Source of the DNA: UBA1227 sp045599345
Lineage (GTDB): Bacteria; Bacillota; Clostridia; Oscillospirales; Acutalibacteraceae
DNA length: 64,000 nucleotides
NCBI GenBank assembly: GCA_045599345.1
Contig: JAZRVV010000012.1
Location: 213,972-277,971 of the forward strand
Reading direction: 5' to 3'
Of the stretch, positions 1 through 6,991 are shown piece by piece; the stretch's first letter is position 1, and every line of letters starts with the position of its first letter. Under the pieces are notes generated by a model, which saw only the letters and a program-made list of their open reading frames with translations, was not told the origin of the DNA and searched no databases. The translations under genes were made by a program, and so were the position numbers.

Positions 1-57
1 TATGAAAAATACGTATCAGACAAATATGTGTCAAAACCACATAGTTATATAGAATAG
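1..57 (+). CDS. C-terminal tail of an upstream gene (partial)
   Basis: Frame 1 is open from the window edge for 18 codons and stops at a TAG at 55-57; the tail reads YEKYVSDKYVSKPHSYIE. A canonical terminator starts three bases later, which supports this as the real end of a plus-strand gene. The fragment is too short to assign a family. Confidence 0.55.
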   Translation, partial: YEKYVSDKYVSKPHSYIE

Positions 58-59
58 AG

Positions 60-90
60 AAAGACCGCTCACATGAGCGGTCTTTTTTTT
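60..90 (+). terminator. Rho-independent terminator
   Basis: An 11-bp stem (61-71 with 74-84, core GACCGCTC/GAGCGGTC) is followed by an uninterrupted run of eight T at 83-90. It ends the plus-strand gene entering from the left. In the other direction the hairpin is followed by a U-rich but interrupted tract, so it may also stop minus-strand transcripts such as the RNA candidate next to it. Confidence 0.9.
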
Positions 91-96
91 GGCTCT

Positions 97-337
97 ATCG
101 ATCATCAATCCGCCACTAACACGGCTAAATGTACCGTGGCGTACCTGCTTGAGTTGTGCATATCATTGTTGTTTTGCGCCAGCGTAGTTTTACTTTGCTG
201 GCGTTGTCTAGCCTGTAGCGCTTTCTGTGAGGTGGGTCAAGGTCTTTAGAGCTTGCGTACCTTGACGCAGCGAGCAGACAGCGCTACCAATTACGTGGCG
301 TTTCCTTTAATTGTGTAAGCCACGGATTGACCGGTAG
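97..337 (-). ncRNA. Candidate structured RNA with closing stem and five hairpins
   Basis: No reading frame explains this stretch, but it is dense in self-complementarity. An 8-bp closing stem pairs 105-112 with 323-330. Inside it are hairpins 120-124/134-138, 177-183/197-203, 215-222/280-287 with 236-243/259-266 nested within, and 294-299/319-324. The minus strand is preferred: a TATAAT box (344-349, overlapping the stop of the preceding small gene) lies just upstream and the hairpin at 60-90 lies downstream. I do not recognise it as tmRNA, RNase P RNA or SRP RNA. Strand and ends are inferred. Confidence 0.5.
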
Positions 338-344
338 AAACCAA

Positions 345-500
345 TTATAGTTTTCCAAGACTATTCTTTTCTCTTAACTTTTGGAAGAAATCATCAAAGT
401 CAACACATTGACCATCGTTGTAACTAGCAAGAGCTTGATCAATACGTTGTAGCAATTCTTCTTTTGTCATTAAGTCAGCATTAACTGAAGGCGGAACCAT
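345..500 (-). CDS. 51-residue protein, antitoxin-like C terminus
   Basis: ATG at 498-500 is preceded by an AGGAGG site (511-517, reverse strand) and opens a 52-codon frame ending in TAA at 345. The product begins MVPPSVNADLMTKEELLQRI and ends FFQKLREKNSLGKL. The segment DGQCVDFDDFFQKLREK resembles the C-terminal toxin-wrapping part of RelB/Phd-type antitoxins, but the N-terminal DNA-binding part is missing and no toxin gene is nearby. It begins about 20 bp after the GH3 stop, so it should be the last gene of that operon. Reality of the gene is well supported by its ribosome site; function is a guess. Confidence 0.6.
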   Translation of the reverse strand: MVPPSVNADLMTKEELLQRIDQALASYNDGQCVDFDDFFQKLREKNSLGKL

Positions 501-520
501 AATATCAAAAACCTCCTTTG

Positions 521-1672
521 TTAGTTGAGTTTTAGGTGGAGGATGCGCATGACGCTCTCGTCAATGCGCGCCTCGGTGATGGTGCCGTTTTGTACGGCAG
601 CGAGAACGCCATTGTAGGCATCGATGTAATTCTCTGGCAAGAGAATGATGTCGACGCCAGCCTGGATGGCTTTTATGGCAGCGTCAGCTGATGAATACTG
701 CTGTGCAATGGCACCCATATTCATTCCATCTGTGATTACTACACCTTGGAAATTTAGTTCATTTCTAAGCTTTTCAGTAATGAGTGTGTAGGAGAGTGTG
801 GCAGGAGTGCCATCACCAGTAACCTTAGGTGCTGCGATGTGAGCAACCATTACCATATCGGTGCCAGCGTCAATTCCTTTGATGAATGGAATCATCTCAC
901 ATGACTTGATCTCATCCCATGTCTTTTGTGTTTCTGCATATCCCTTGTGTGTGTCGGTCTGTGTATCGCCGTGACCAGGGAAGTGCTTGATTGATGTCAT
1001 TATGTTGGCATCATGGAATCCCTTGATTGCACCAGCAACCATCTTGGCAGCGTTTTCAGGGTTTGCTGAAAATGCGCGCTTGCCAATAACTGGGTTACTT
1101 GGATTTGTGTTGACGTCAGCAACAGGGGCAAAGTCAACATCAAAACCATATTCGTTTAAATAGGTGCCGATTGTTTTGCCTATGTTATAGGCTTCGTCGG
1201 CATCTTTTGTTGCAAGCATACTGGAGAACTTGGTGACATTGAAGTTTGGATTTTTTGCAATCCTGGTGATTGAACCGCCTTCCTCATCGACGCCTATCAG
1301 TGGTGTGAGTTCGTTTAGACCATGAATGTCACTTGTGAGTTGCTTTAACTGCTCTGGGTTTACTATATTGTCAGCAAAGAGGATGATACCTCCAGCGGGA
1401 TATTGTTGATATGTTGCCTTCATAGTGTCTGTAAGGGCAGTCACTTTGGTGCCTTCTTCGATGCTTGAATCAAGTGCCTCTGGCATGATAAAGAAGAGCT
1501 GTGCTATTTTTTCTTCTATGGTCATTTTCTGTATCTGAATCTCTTCTGGTGTTGGTACATATTCAGTTGTTGTCTCTTTTTCTGGTTCTGGTTTTGTAGG
1601 CTGTTCTTCTTTGCTACAACCTACAAGGAATAGGGCTAGTATTGCAAGTAAAAGAGCGATTGTCTTTTTCAT
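521..1672 (-). CDS. GH3 beta-N-acetylhexosaminidase-like lipoprotein
   Basis: A 383-residue glycoside hydrolase family 3 protein. The N terminus is a lipoprotein signal peptide with lipobox LVGC, so it should be anchored outside the membrane. The family signature KHFPGHGDTQTD followed by THKG is present; NagZ-type enzymes carry their His/Asp acid-base pair here. The later TDGMNMGAI segment carries the expected nucleophile Asp. Such enzymes remove N-acetylglucosamine from peptidoglycan or muropeptides. It is a single catalytic domain without the extra C-terminal domains of beta-glucosidase-type GH3s. It follows the FAD oxidoreductase gene by about 10 bp on the same strand and probably shares its transcript. 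Substrate is inferred from the family. Confidence 0.88.
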   Translation of the reverse strand: MKKTIALLLAILALFLVGCSKEEQPTKPEPEKETTTEYVPTPEEIQIQKMTIEEKIAQLFFIMPEALDSSIEEGTKVTALTDTMKATYQQYPAGGIILFADNIVNPEQLKQLTSDIHGLNELTPLIGVDEEGGSITRIAKNPNFNVTKFSSMLATKDADEAYNIGKTIGTYLNEYGFDVDFAPVADVNTNPSNPVIGKRAFSANPENAAKMVAGAIKGFHDANIMTSIKHFPGHGDTQTDTHKGYAETQKTWDEIKSCEMIPFIKGIDAGTDMVMVAHIAAPKVTGDGTPATLSYTLITEKLRNELNFQGVVITDGMNMGAIAQQYSSADAAIKAIQAGVDIILLPENYIDAYNGVLAAVQNGTITEARIDESVMRILHLKLN

Positions 1673-1681
1673 ATTATCACC

Positions 1682-3295
1682 TTATACGAATGGAGTTTCA
1701 TTTGAGAGGATTGCTTCAAAGCAACGGATGCCATCGACGGCGGCGGAGACTATGCCACCGGCATAACCGGCGCCTTCGCCACAAGGGTAGAGGCCGCCGA
1801 GTGGGGTGTCTCCTCGTGAGCACTGATAGAAATCATCGCGGATGATTCTAACAGGCGAGGAGGAACGTGACTCGGGTGCGGTTAGTACAGCATCAGGCAT
1901 CGCAAAGCCCTTGAGCATGTTGTTCATCTTAAGGAGTGCGTCAGCGATGTTGTCGGTGACTTTCTCTGGCAGGATTTCCCTTATATCACTAGGGGTAGTG
2001 CCAGTTGGACAAGATGGTTTTACTGCACCAAGTTTGGTGCTTTTTGTATTATTAAGGAAGTCTTTGACTGTTTGAGCAGGGGCTGTGTAGTCACGTCCAC
2101 CAAGGTCAAAGGCTTTTCGCTCTATTTGGCGCTGGAGTTCAATACCAGCAAGAGGATGGCTGCTTGGAAAGTCCTCTGGATTTATGCCGACGAGTAGGGC
2201 AGAGTTGGAGTTTTCTTTGTCACGTGCATACTCACTCATGCCGTTTACAACAAGCATACCTTCCTCAGATGAGGCGGTGACAACTGTGCCGCCTGGGCAC
2301 ATGCAAAATGTGTATGTGCCACGGCCATGCTCTGGATGGCATGCCATTTTATAATTGGCAGCGCCAAGTGCTGGATGACCAGCATAGTCGCCATATTGTG
2401 CACGGTCGATAAACTCCCTTGGATGCTCTATTCTTGTGCCGACAGAGAATGGCTTTTGCATCATATTGATGCCTTTATTGAAGAGCATCTCAACAGTGTC
2501 CCTTGCCGAGTGACCTATGGCAAGTACCACTGTATCGGTTTCAAAATCTATTTTTTGGTTGTTTTCTTCGTATGTGATGCCTTGGATGAAATTGTTATAG
2601 ATTATGAGGTCAGTGAGCTTTGCGTTGAAATGGATTTCACCGCCAAGTTCAATGATTTCTTTTCTAAAATTCTTAACTATCGTCTTGAGCTTGTCAGTGC
2701 CTATGTGTGGGTAGTTTGAATACATTATTTGCTCTGGTGCACCAAAGTGGATGAACTCTTGGAAAACCTTGGTCTGACGTTCATCCTTGATACCGGTTGT
2801 TAGTTTTCCGTCGGAAAACGTGCCGGCACCGCCTTCGCCAAATTGCACGTTAGAGTTGGTGTTGAGCTGCCTTGTCTGCCAGAACGTGTTGACGTCTATT
2901 GTTCGCTGATCGACGTCGGCACCACGTTCTATGACAAGTGGCTTCAGCCCCTCTCGTGCAAGGAGCAAGGCGCAGTACATGCCGGCTGGGCCAAAGCCCA
3001 CAACAACCGGACGAAGCTTGCTAGTGCGTTTGTTCTTTGGCGCTTGATAGCTGTATATAGTTGCCTTTGAGACCTTTTTTGGGTCAGACTTTTTGAGCAC
3101 TTTTTCCTCATCTATATCTGCTTTTACATCGACAGTATAGATGAATGAGATATCAGACTTTTTTCTTGAGTCTATTGAACGCTTATAAATCTTTATTTCT
3201 TCGATATCGTCTGCTTTGATTATTTTTTTTATTTGCTCTTTGAGGTCATCTTCTGTGTGCTCAACTGGCATCTTGATGTTCTGGATTCTAAGCAT
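1682..3295 (-). CDS. NAD(P)/FAD-dependent oxidoreductase (COG2509 type)
   Basis: About 537 residues. The start MLRIQNIKMPVEH at 3295 is chosen over an upstream in-frame ATG at 3358 because AAGGAG lies just before it and the longer start would run deep into the previous gene. A small N-terminal domain (residues 1-80) precedes a Rossmann FAD-binding motif, GFGPAGMYCALLL. The C terminus has GEGAGYAGGIVSAAVDG, which contacts FAD in this family. These proteins are widespread in Firmicutes, usually annotated as FAD-dependent dehydrogenases of unknown substrate. It overlaps the upstream BaiN-family gene by 8 bp, a translational-coupling arrangement. Family is confident, reaction unknown. Confidence 0.85.
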   Translation of the reverse strand: MLRIQNIKMPVEHTEDDLKEQIKKIIKADDIEEIKIYKRSIDSRKKSDISFIYTVDVKADIDEEKVLKKSDPKKVSKATIYSYQAPKNKRTSKLRPVVVGFGPAGMYCALLLAREGLKPLVIERGADVDQRTIDVNTFWQTRQLNTNSNVQFGEGGAGTFSDGKLTTGIKDERQTKVFQEFIHFGAPEQIMYSNYPHIGTDKLKTIVKNFRKEIIELGGEIHFNAKLTDLIIYNNFIQGITYEENNQKIDFETDTVVLAIGHSARDTVEMLFNKGINMMQKPFSVGTRIEHPREFIDRAQYGDYAGHPALGAANYKMACHPEHGRGTYTFCMCPGGTVVTASSEEGMLVVNGMSEYARDKENSNSALLVGINPEDFPSSHPLAGIELQRQIERKAFDLGGRDYTAPAQTVKDFLNNTKSTKLGAVKPSCPTGTTPSDIREILPEKVTDNIADALLKMNNMLKGFAMPDAVLTAPESRSSSPVRIIRDDFYQCSRGDTPLGGLYPCGEGAGYAGGIVSAAVDGIRCFEAILSNETPFV

Positions 3296-4460
3296 AGTTT
3301 GCAATCTCCTTTGCAGCTTTGATACCAGAACCCCAAGCAAAGTGGAGGTTGTATCCACCGCAGGTGCCGTCTACATTTAGGAGTTCGCCAGTTATATAGA
3401 GGTTTTTAATTTTTTTAGTTTCAAGTGAATGTTCAATGAGCTCGTCGCTGCCGACACCGCCACGTGTTACTTGGGCGTCCTTGTAGCCCTTGGTGCCGAT
3501 AGCGGTGAGTGGGAGGGACATGATGTCAAGGGCGATATGATTGGTATCGCCGTTGTTCTTTTGATATATGTAATGCGCGAGCTTCTCGTTCAGGATGCCA
3601 TAGAGCATCTCTTCACCAGTGAGACCTCTGTCTATTTGATTGTCAAGATATTCGTTGATATCTGAAAGACCAAGGTCAGGTGTGAAGCAGATGTTGAGAA
3701 GTGGCTTTTCGCCTTTGGCTGTCATTTGCGCAATATCTCCTGAGAGTTGCATTGCTGGGATGCCAGAGATGCCATAGTCTGTAAATAGGAGTTCACCCTC
3801 TTGGAATTTGATTGGTTTGTCGTCATCGTCATCCTCGTCACGGAGGAAGAGGACACCTTTAAACCTTACACCTTTGAGATCGCTTACGTCTTCCTCTGTC
3901 TTGATTTGAACAAGAGCAGGGGAGATTGGCTGGTATTTGATGCCAAGGTTTTTAAGCAGTTTGTAGCCGTCACCATCGGTGCCGTGCTGAGGTGCTGCTT
4001 TGCCACCAAGAGCTAGGACAACTTTGTCAAATTTGTGCTTGTTGTTGATTTTAAGGTCGCTGTCAAGGCTTTCAACTTTACAGTTGGTGTTTATCTTGAC
4101 ATTTAGCTTTTCTGCTTCCTTCTTGAGCAACGCAACTACGTTGCTTGCGTTCATTGAGTATGGATAGAGGCGACCTTCTTCGTCGCGTATTTTAAGGCCC
4201 AGTGAGTTGAAAAATTCAAGGGCATTTACGGCATCAAAGTCGTCGAGCACCGTGTGAATGATTTCGTGATCACCGTTGTAATATTCCTCTGAAACAACAA
4301 AATTCGAGAGGTTGCAACGACCATTACCTGTAGCAAGAATCTTTTTGCCAGGTTGGTCCAACTTCTCGAATATGGTTACATCGATATCGCTATTTTCACG
4401 TTTTAGAGTTATTGCGCATGCAAGTCCTGATGCGCCACCACCAATGATAGCAACTTTCAT
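3288..4460 (-). CDS. BaiN/HI0933-family flavoprotein
   Basis: A 390-residue flavoprotein with N-terminal GGGASGLACAITL (dinucleotide binding), the GNGRCNLSN motif typical of the HI0933/YhiN/BaiN family around residues 45-53, and the C-terminal NVDGTCGGYNLHFAWGSG signature. Characterised members include BaiN of bile-acid 7-dehydroxylation, but most are generic NAD(P)/FAD oxidoreductases and no other bai gene is present, so a bile-acid role should not be assumed. AGGAGG precedes the ATG. It is the first gene of the minus-strand operon, with promoter at 4509-4537. An acidic DEDDDDD stretch sits near residue 213. Confidence 0.88.
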   Translation of the reverse strand: MKVAIIGGGASGLACAITLKRENSDIDVTIFEKLDQPGKKILATGNGRCNLSNFVVSEEYYNGDHEIIHTVLDDFDAVNALEFFNSLGLKIRDEEGRLYPYSMNASNVVALLKKEAEKLNVKINTNCKVESLDSDLKINNKHKFDKVVLALGGKAAPQHGTDGDGYKLLKNLGIKYQPISPALVQIKTEEDVSDLKGVRFKGVLFLRDEDDDDDKPIKFQEGELLFTDYGISGIPAMQLSGDIAQMTAKGEKPLLNICFTPDLGLSDINEYLDNQIDRGLTGEEMLYGILNEKLAHYIYQKNNGDTNHIALDIMSLPLTAIGTKGYKDAQVTRGGVGSDELIEHSLETKKIKNLYITGELLNVDGTCGGYNLHFAWGSGIKAAKEIANYA

Positions 4461-4508
4461 ATTTACGCCTCCTGGGTCATTTCTATTGACCGAACAAAGT
4501 ATATCTAG

Positions 4509-4537
4509 AGTATATAAAAAATTGACTAAAAGTGCAA
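4509..4537 (-). promoter_or_regulatory. Sigma-A promoter for the 4460-345 operon
   Basis: Reverse strand reads TTGCAC (4532-4537), a 17-bp spacer, then TATACT (4509-4514). It lies about 50 bp upstream of the flavoprotein ATG and overlaps the divergent plus-strand promoter at 4522-4550. Confidence 0.65.
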
Positions 4538-4550
4538 GGAGTAGTAAAAT
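4522..4550 (+). promoter_or_regulatory. Sigma-A promoter for the rhamnose genes
   Basis: TTGACT (4522-4527), a 17-bp spacer and TAAAAT (4545-4550) lie about 47 bp upstream of the RfbA-RfbC start. The -35 box lies inside the spacer of the divergent minus-strand promoter, so RNA polymerase probably cannot occupy both at once. Confidence 0.65.
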
Positions 4551-4596
4551 AACTTAATTGTATTTTATTATTTCTTAATATATAGAAGGTGTAAAT

Positions 4597-6126
4597 ATGA
4601 AAGGAATAATTCTCGCTGGTGGTTCAGGCACACGCCTATATCCACTTACAAGGGTAACATCAAAACAACTCTTGCCAATCTATGACAAGCCGATGATATT
4701 CTATCCATTGTCCATGCTTATGCTTGCTGGCATTCGTGATATCCTTATCATCTCAACTCCAATGGATACTCCTCGTTTTAAGGATTTGCTAGGCTCTGGT
4801 GACCTCTTTGGCCTTAATATTGAGTATGCTATTCAGGAGAAACCAGAGGGACTTGCACAGGCATTTATCATAGCTGAGGACTTTATTGGTGACGACAGTG
4901 TCGCTATGGTGCTCGGTGATAATATTTTCTATGGCAACGGCCTTGGACATATGCTCCGTCAGGCTACTGCATCAGCATGTGAGGAGAGGGGCTCAAAGGC
5001 AACAATCTTTGCATACTATGTTGAGAATCCTCAGGACTTTGGCGTTGTTGAATTTGATGAGATGGGCAACGTAGTTGGCATAGAAGAAAAGCCAGCAGAG
5101 CCAAAGTCAAACTATGCCGTTACAGGCATGTACTTCTATGACAATCGTGTTGTAGACTTCGCAAAGCAGCTTACACCTTCAGCTCGCGGAGAACTTGAAA
5201 TTACTGATATTAACGAGATGTACCTTGCAGCAGGCGACCTTGAAGTACGCTTCATGGGCCGTGGATATGCATGGATGGATACAGGTACAGTTGACGCTCT
5301 CAACAGAGCAGCCAACTTCATTAAAACTTTGGAGCAGAACCAAAACATCATTATCTCTGCTCCAGAGGAAATAGCATATAACTCACGTTGGATTTCCAAG
5401 AAGCAGCTCCTTGAATCTGCTAACCTTCATGGCAAGTCAAAGTACGGCGAGCACCTTCGCCGTGTTGCAGATGGACAGGTTCTCTATTCATCACACTTTG
5501 GTGAGAGACCTATTTGGGGTCGTGACAGTGATTCGTCTTGGAAGGGTAGCCTTATGAAAGAGGTTACCGACGTTAAACTTCCTGGCGTTAAAATTATCAC
5601 GCCAAAGGCAATCGGTGATAACCGTGGTGGCTTTATGGAGTCTTATTCCAAGAAGGACCTAGAGGAAGCAGGCATCCATGTGGAATTTGTTCAGGACAAC
5701 CGCTCCTTCTCATCCAAGAAGGGTATTGTTCGTGGTCTTCACTTCCAGCGCAACCCACGTTGCCAGGCGAAGCTCCTTGCTTGCCTTAAGGGTAGGATCA
5801 TGGACGTTGCGGTTGATTTACGAAAGGATTCTCCAACATACAAGAAATGGATTGCAGTTGAGCTTTCTGAGGAAAACAAGAAGCAGATATTTATTCCAAA
5901 GGGATTTGCCCATGGATTTATTACATTGACCGATGATGTTGAGATTATGTACAAGGTTGACGAGTTCTATGCACCAGAATGTGATGCAGGCATTCGTTGG
6001 GATGACCCTGACATCGGTGTAGAGTGGGGTATTACAAATCCTATTCTTTCAGAAAAGGATAGCAAGGCACCATTCCTCAAGGACATAGAGGATAGCCTTG
6101 ATTTCTATGTAAATAAAAAGGACTAG
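4597..6126 (+). CDS. RfbA-RfbC fusion: dTDP-glucose synthase + dTDP-4-keto-6-deoxyglucose 3,5-epimerase
   Basis: A 509-residue two-enzyme fusion. Residues 1-290 are a glucose-1-phosphate thymidylyltransferase: GGSGTRLYPLT at the nucleotide site, KPMIFYPLS, LGDNIFYG and the RGYAWMDTGT segment. After a linker of about 30 residues, residues 320-509 form a cupin-fold 3,5-epimerase with RGLHFQ (catalytic His near 382), VDLRKDSPT and IPKGFAHGF. The two enzymes catalyse steps 1 and 3 of dTDP-L-rhamnose synthesis; they are normally separate. The step-2 dehydratase RfbB is not in the window. The frame is continuous and the reductase gene starts 1 bp after the stop, so all but RfbB come from one transcript. 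Confidence 0.93.
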   Translation: MKGIILAGGSGTRLYPLTRVTSKQLLPIYDKPMIFYPLSMLMLAGIRDILIISTPMDTPRFKDLLGSGDLFGLNIEYAIQEKPEGLAQAFIIAEDFIGDDSVAMVLGDNIFYGNGLGHMLRQATASACEERGSKATIFAYYVENPQDFGVVEFDEMGNVVGIEEKPAEPKSNYAVTGMYFYDNRVVDFAKQLTPSARGELEITDINEMYLAAGDLEVRFMGRGYAWMDTGTVDALNRAANFIKTLEQNQNIIISAPEEIAYNSRWISKKQLLESANLHGKSKYGEHLRRVADGQVLYSSHFGERPIWGRDSDSSWKGSLMKEVTDVKLPGVKIITPKAIGDNRGGFMESYSKKDLEEAGIHVEFVQDNRSFSSKKGIVRGLHFQRNPRCQAKLLACLKGRIMDVAVDLRKDSPTYKKWIAVELSEENKKQIFIPKGFAHGFITLTDDVEIMYKVDEFYAPECDAGIRWDDPDIGVEWGITNPILSEKDSKAPFLKDIEDSLDFYVNKKD

Positions 6127-6127
6127 T

Positions 6128-6991
6128 ATGAGTATTTTTGTAACAGGCGTCGGTGGCCAACTTGGTCACGACGTAATTGCAGAACTCTACAGTCGAGGTA
6201 TCGACTACATCGCACCAACGCACAGTGAACTTGATTTGTGCGATAGGGGTGCGGTACTAGAGTTCTTTCAGTCAAATGAAATATCAGCGGTGATGCACTG
6301 CGCTGCTTACACGGCGGTAGACAAGGCCGAGTCGGAACCGGATTTATGCAACAGCATAAATGCCGATGCGACGGCCTTTATCGCCGAGTGTTGCGCTACG
6401 CGCGACATCCCGCTTATGTATATCAGCACAGACTACGTCTTCCCAGGTGATGGCGACATGCCATATGAAGTGGATGATGAAAAAGGTCCACTTCAGGTTT
6501 ATGGCAAGTCCAAACTTTTGGGTGAAGAGGCGATTACTCGTCTGTGCTCTAAGTACTTTATTGTGCGTGTATCTTGGGTATTTGGCAGCAATGGTGGCAA
6601 TTTTGTAAAAACAATTTTGCGTCTTGCATCTGAGCGTGACAGCATCAGCGTAGTCGCGGACCAGGTTGGCTCTCCAACATACACACGCGACCTTGCAGTT
6701 TTGCTCTGTGACATGATAGTCACCACGTCTTATGGCGTATATCACGCAACGAATGAGGGCTTTTGTAGTTTCTATGATTTTGCGTGCGAAATTGTGCGTC
6801 TTTCTGGTAACACACTTGATATCATGTCAATAACGAGCGATCAATATGCCGCAGCCGCGGCACGGCCGCTCAATTCACGTCTTTCGAAACTTTCCCTTGA
6901 TGATGCCGGGTTCTCAAGACTCCCGACATGGCAAGATGCTTTATCTAGATATCTAAAGGAGATTAACCAAAATGCAATGGACAGGACTTAA
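6128..6991 (+). CDS. rfbD: dTDP-4-dehydrorhamnose reductase
   Basis: A 287-residue short-chain dehydrogenase of the RmlD family. It has the N-terminal nucleotide motif TGVGGQLGHD, HCAAYTAVDKAE, the catalytic STDYVF and YGKSKLLGE (Tyr-x3-Lys), and VRVSWVFG. It performs the last, NAD(P)H-dependent step to dTDP-L-rhamnose, supplying rhamnose for cell-wall polysaccharide. Its start is 1 bp after the RfbA-RfbC stop, and its last 20 bp overlap the start of alaS, which is unusual for such unrelated functions. Confidence 0.93.
   Translation: MSIFVTGVGGQLGHDVIAELYSRGIDYIAPTHSELDLCDRGAVLEFFQSNEISAVMHCAAYTAVDKAESEPDLCNSINADATAFIAECCATRDIPLMYISTDYVFPGDGDMPYEVDDEKGPLQVYGKSKLLGEEAITRLCSKYFIVRVSWVFGSNGGNFVKTILRLASERDSISVVADQVGSPTYTRDLAVLLCDMIVTTSYGVYHATNEGFCSFYDFACEIVRLSGNTLDIMSITSDQYAAAAARPLNSRLSKLSLDDAGFSRLPTWQDALSRYLKEINQNAMDRT

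Noticed and set aside
60..90. Repeat family linking this terminator with the one at 36581-36610, which shares AAGACCG and TCTTTTT
   Set aside because: Stems differ after the first bases; similarity is what two strong terminators would share.
97..337. tmRNA, RNase P RNA or SRP RNA
   Set aside because: No tRNA-like end or tag frame, no GAGGAAAGTCC-type core, and no SRP GGAA domain loop hairpin on either strand.
3288..4460. Bile-acid metabolism from BaiN similarity
   Set aside because: The family is broad and no other bai gene is present.
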